The notes below the pieces were generated by a model that was given only the letters and a program-made list of their open reading frames with translations, did no database searches and had not been told where the DNA came from. A stretch of DNA of 64,000 bases from CAYJDG01 sp964368875 (GTDB lineage Bacteria; Pseudomonadota; Alphaproteobacteria; Micavibrionales; Micavibrionaceae), in contig CAYJDG010000003.1 of NCBI GenBank assembly GCA_964368875.1, positions 1-64,000 on the forward strand. The letters are read 5' to 3'. Both the position numbers and the translations under genes were made by a program. Positions 62,427 to 64,000 of this stretch are shown here, one piece after another. How positions within the stretch are numbered: position 1 is the first letter of the stretch; each line of letters starts with the position of its first letter.

Positions 62427-63163
62427 TAGATCATCGCCATCCCGCCATTGACGTGTAGCGTTGTGCCAGTCACGTAATTGGCTTCGTCGCTGGCCAGATA
62501 AGTCACGGCGGCGGCGATATCTTCTGAGGCACCCATGCGGGCCATCGGAATGGTCGCGGAGATTTTGGCTTTCTGGTCGTCGGTCAGGACTTCCGTCATC
62601 GCGGTCGCGATAAAGCCGGGGGCAACGCAGTTAACGGTGATATTGCGGGACGCGATTTCCTGCGCCATCGCTTTCGACCAGCCGATCATACCCGCTTTCG
62701 AGGCGACATAGTTTGCCTGACCGGGATTACCCGTCACGCCGACGATAGAGGCAATATTAATGATCCGGCCCCAGCGGCGTTTCATCATCCCGCGCTGGAC
62801 GGCTTTGGCGAGACGGAAGGTCGCGGTCATGTTGACAGCAATCACTTCATTCCATTCGTCTTCTTTCATGCGCATGGAAAGATTGTCGCGCGTCAGGCCC
62901 GCATTGTTCACAAGAATATCGATCTGCGTCATCGCCGCTTCAGCATCGGCCACAAGTTTATCGACAGCTTCACCTGAGGACAAATCGGCAGGCAGAATAT
63001 GCACGCGGTCACCAAGTTCGGCAGCCAGCGCTTTCAGTTTCTCTTCGTTGCGGCCCGAAATGCCAACCGTCGCGCCCTGTGCATGCAAGGCTTTGGCAAT
63101 CGCCGCGCCGATGCCGCCTGTGGTGCCTGTAACGAGAGCGGTTTTTCCTGTGAGATTAAACAT
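62426..63163 (-). CDS. fabG: 3-oxoacyl-ACP reductase
   Basis: FabG reduces beta-ketoacyl-ACP with NADPH. The 245-residue SDR has VTGTTGGIGAAIAKAL, NNAG (ILVNNAGLTRDN), the catalytic Ser (INIASIVG) and YVASK, with the closing ASDEANYVTGTTLHVNGGM. The start at 63163 has AAGGA 8 nt upstream and matches FabG N-termini. It is 4 bp after fabD and one base overlaps the following HAD gene. Confidence 0.95.
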   Translation of the reverse strand: MFNLTGKTALVTGTTGGIGAAIAKALHAQGATVGISGRNEEKLKALAAELGDRVHILPADLSSGEAVDKLVADAEAAMTQIDILVNNAGLTRDNLSMRMKEDEWNEVIAVNMTATFRLAKAVQRGMMKRRWGRIINIASIVGVTGNPGQANYVASKAGMIGWSKAMAQEIASRNITVNCVAPGFIATAMTEVLTDDQKAKISATIPMARMGASEDIAAAVTYLASDEANYVTGTTLHVNGGMAMI

Positions 63164-63167
63164 GAAT

Positions 63168-64000
63168 TTATCCTTGCAGTTTTTTGATGAGGGCTTCGAT
63201 CTGTTCAGGTGAACCAACCGACTCGGTTTCAATATCTTTATCGATACGGCGGATCAGGCCTGAGAGAACCTTGCCTGCACCAAGCTCGATCATTTCAGTG
63301 ACGCCCTGCTCTTTCATCCACATGACGCTTTCACGCCAGCGTACCATGCCGGTGATCTGGTCAACCAGCAGGCGGCGGATTTCATGCGGCTCGGTCACGC
63401 CGCATGCGGTCACGTTCGAGACGCACGGCACAACGGGTGGGCGGATCGTGGCGTCAGCCAGCGCATACGACATTTTCTGTGCGGCAGGTGCCATCAATGT
63501 GCAATGGAACGGCGCTGAGACGGGAAGTTCGATGGCGCGTTTCGCACCCTTGGCGGTTGCCATTTCCATGGCGATGGCGACCGCACCCTTATGACCACTG
63601 ACCACGATCTGGCCGGGAGAGTTATCATTGGCGGACTCGCAGACCTGTTTGATCCCGGCTTGGGTGCTCGCAGCTTTCACAACCGCTTCGACATCGGGCA
63701 TTTCAAGCCCGAGGATCGCGGCCATGCTGCCGATGCCGACCGGAACGGCCTTCTGCATCGCCTGTCCGCGCAGACGCAGAAGCTTGGCGGTGTGCGCCAG
63801 CTCAAACGACCCGGCGGCCGTGAGCGCGGAATATTCGCCGAGCGAATGACCCGCGACGAAACTGATCGCCTTGGTCAGTTGGATGCCGCCTTGACGGGTG
63901 ATGACGTTGGACACGGCCATTGAAATAGCCATCAACGCAGGCTGGGTATTTTCAGTGAGATTGAGATCGGCCTCTGAGCCCTCGGTCATCAGTTTATAGA
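63168..64000 (-). CDS. fabD: Malonyl-CoA:ACP transacylase (5' partial)
   Basis: FabD loads malonyl groups onto ACP. The gene runs off the right edge of the window, so its N-terminal ~40 residues are missing (the frame stays open to base 64000). Visible are the NTQPALMAISMAV segment, the nucleophile elbow GHSLGEYSAL, the catalytic histidine in VSAPFHCTLM and VPCVSNVTAC, and the C-terminal GAGKVLSGLIRRID. It opens the visible part of the fabD-fabG-HAD-HAD unit. Confidence 0.95.
   Translation of the reverse strand, partial: YKLMTEGSEADLNLTENTQPALMAISMAVSNVITRQGGIQLTKAISFVAGHSLGEYSALTAAGSFELAHTAKLLRLRGQAMQKAVPVGIGSMAAILGLEMPDVEAVVKAASTQAGIKQVCESANDNSPGQIVVSGHKGAVAIAMEMATAKGAKRAIELPVSAPFHCTLMAPAAQKMSYALADATIRPPVVPCVSNVTACGVTEPHEIRRLLVDQITGMVRWRESVMWMKEQGVTEMIELGAGKVLSGLIRRIDKDIETESVGSPEQIEALIKKLQG

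Overview
The window looks like a chromosomal scaffold from an alphaproteobacterium with moderate G+C content. It is probably a draft or metagenome assembly, because it holds three runs of exactly 100 N. The alphaproteobacterial assignment rests on the elongator tRNA-Met sequence, on several GGAAC-N16/17-CGTT elements (the promoter consensus of the alphaproteobacterial stress sigma factor EcfG), and on the overall gene complement. A Micavibrio- or Rhodospirillales-like member is possible, but I cannot settle this from sequence alone.

Layout. (1) Bases 1-7.9 kb: the 3' part of a giant repetitive surface protein (about seven 101-residue repeats, then about fifteen MBG-type repeats) converges on a TpsB/FhaC-like outer-membrane transporter gene. 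(2) 8-10.8 kb: small orphan genes, including a 28-residue zinc-ribbon gene, then a PA0069-type radical SAM gene; one assembly gap. (3) 10.9-18.3 kb: a bacterial alpha-2-macroglobulin gene followed by pbpC, each interrupted by assembly gaps. (4) 18.3-20.15 kb: a stress island with a phospholipase D-like gene and three very small genes that each sit behind an EcfG-type promoter. (5) 20.1-24.6 kb: a macA-macB-tolC-like efflux operon. (6) 24.7-45.4 kb: housekeeping and orphan genes (ugd-cysQ, SapC-like, an HTH/coiled-coil protein, an acyl-CoA dehydrogenase, a lysozyme-like muramidase, tsaC, an orphan parA, anmK, tyrS, a giant AsmA/YhdP-like protein, bcp, a cysteine desulfurase with its ferredoxin, and mnmA).

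(7) 45.4-52.8 kb: a secreted dienelactone-hydrolase-like gene, a tRNA-Met with its own promoter, and a group of genes of the type that elsewhere accompanies photolyase (TIGR03643, DUF3429, FAD oxidoreductase, SOUL, SDR, MFS, chalcone-isomerase-like). No photolyase gene is present here. The 46.4-48.9 kb part is visibly A+T-richer than its surroundings. (8) 52.9-58.3 kb: an orphan gene, asnB, and a nadA-nadC-nadX operon that makes quinolinate through L-aspartate dehydrogenase. (9) 58.3-64 kb, minus strand: a fatty-acid/cell-wall block, fabD-fabG-HAD-HAD followed by acpP-fabF-mltG.

The genes cooperate in recognisable sets: sulfur transfer (cysteine desulfurase, ferredoxin, MnmA), envelope building and recycling (PbpC, MltG, AnmK, AsmA-like), macrolide-type efflux, and NAD synthesis. 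A recurring architectural trait is convergent gene pairs whose stop codons abut or overlap, three of them by exactly four bases. The most promising unexplained items are the cluster of EcfG-driven mini-genes, the photolyase-less cluster with an SDR lacking its catalytic tyrosine, and a gene whose best ribosome site points at an ATA codon.
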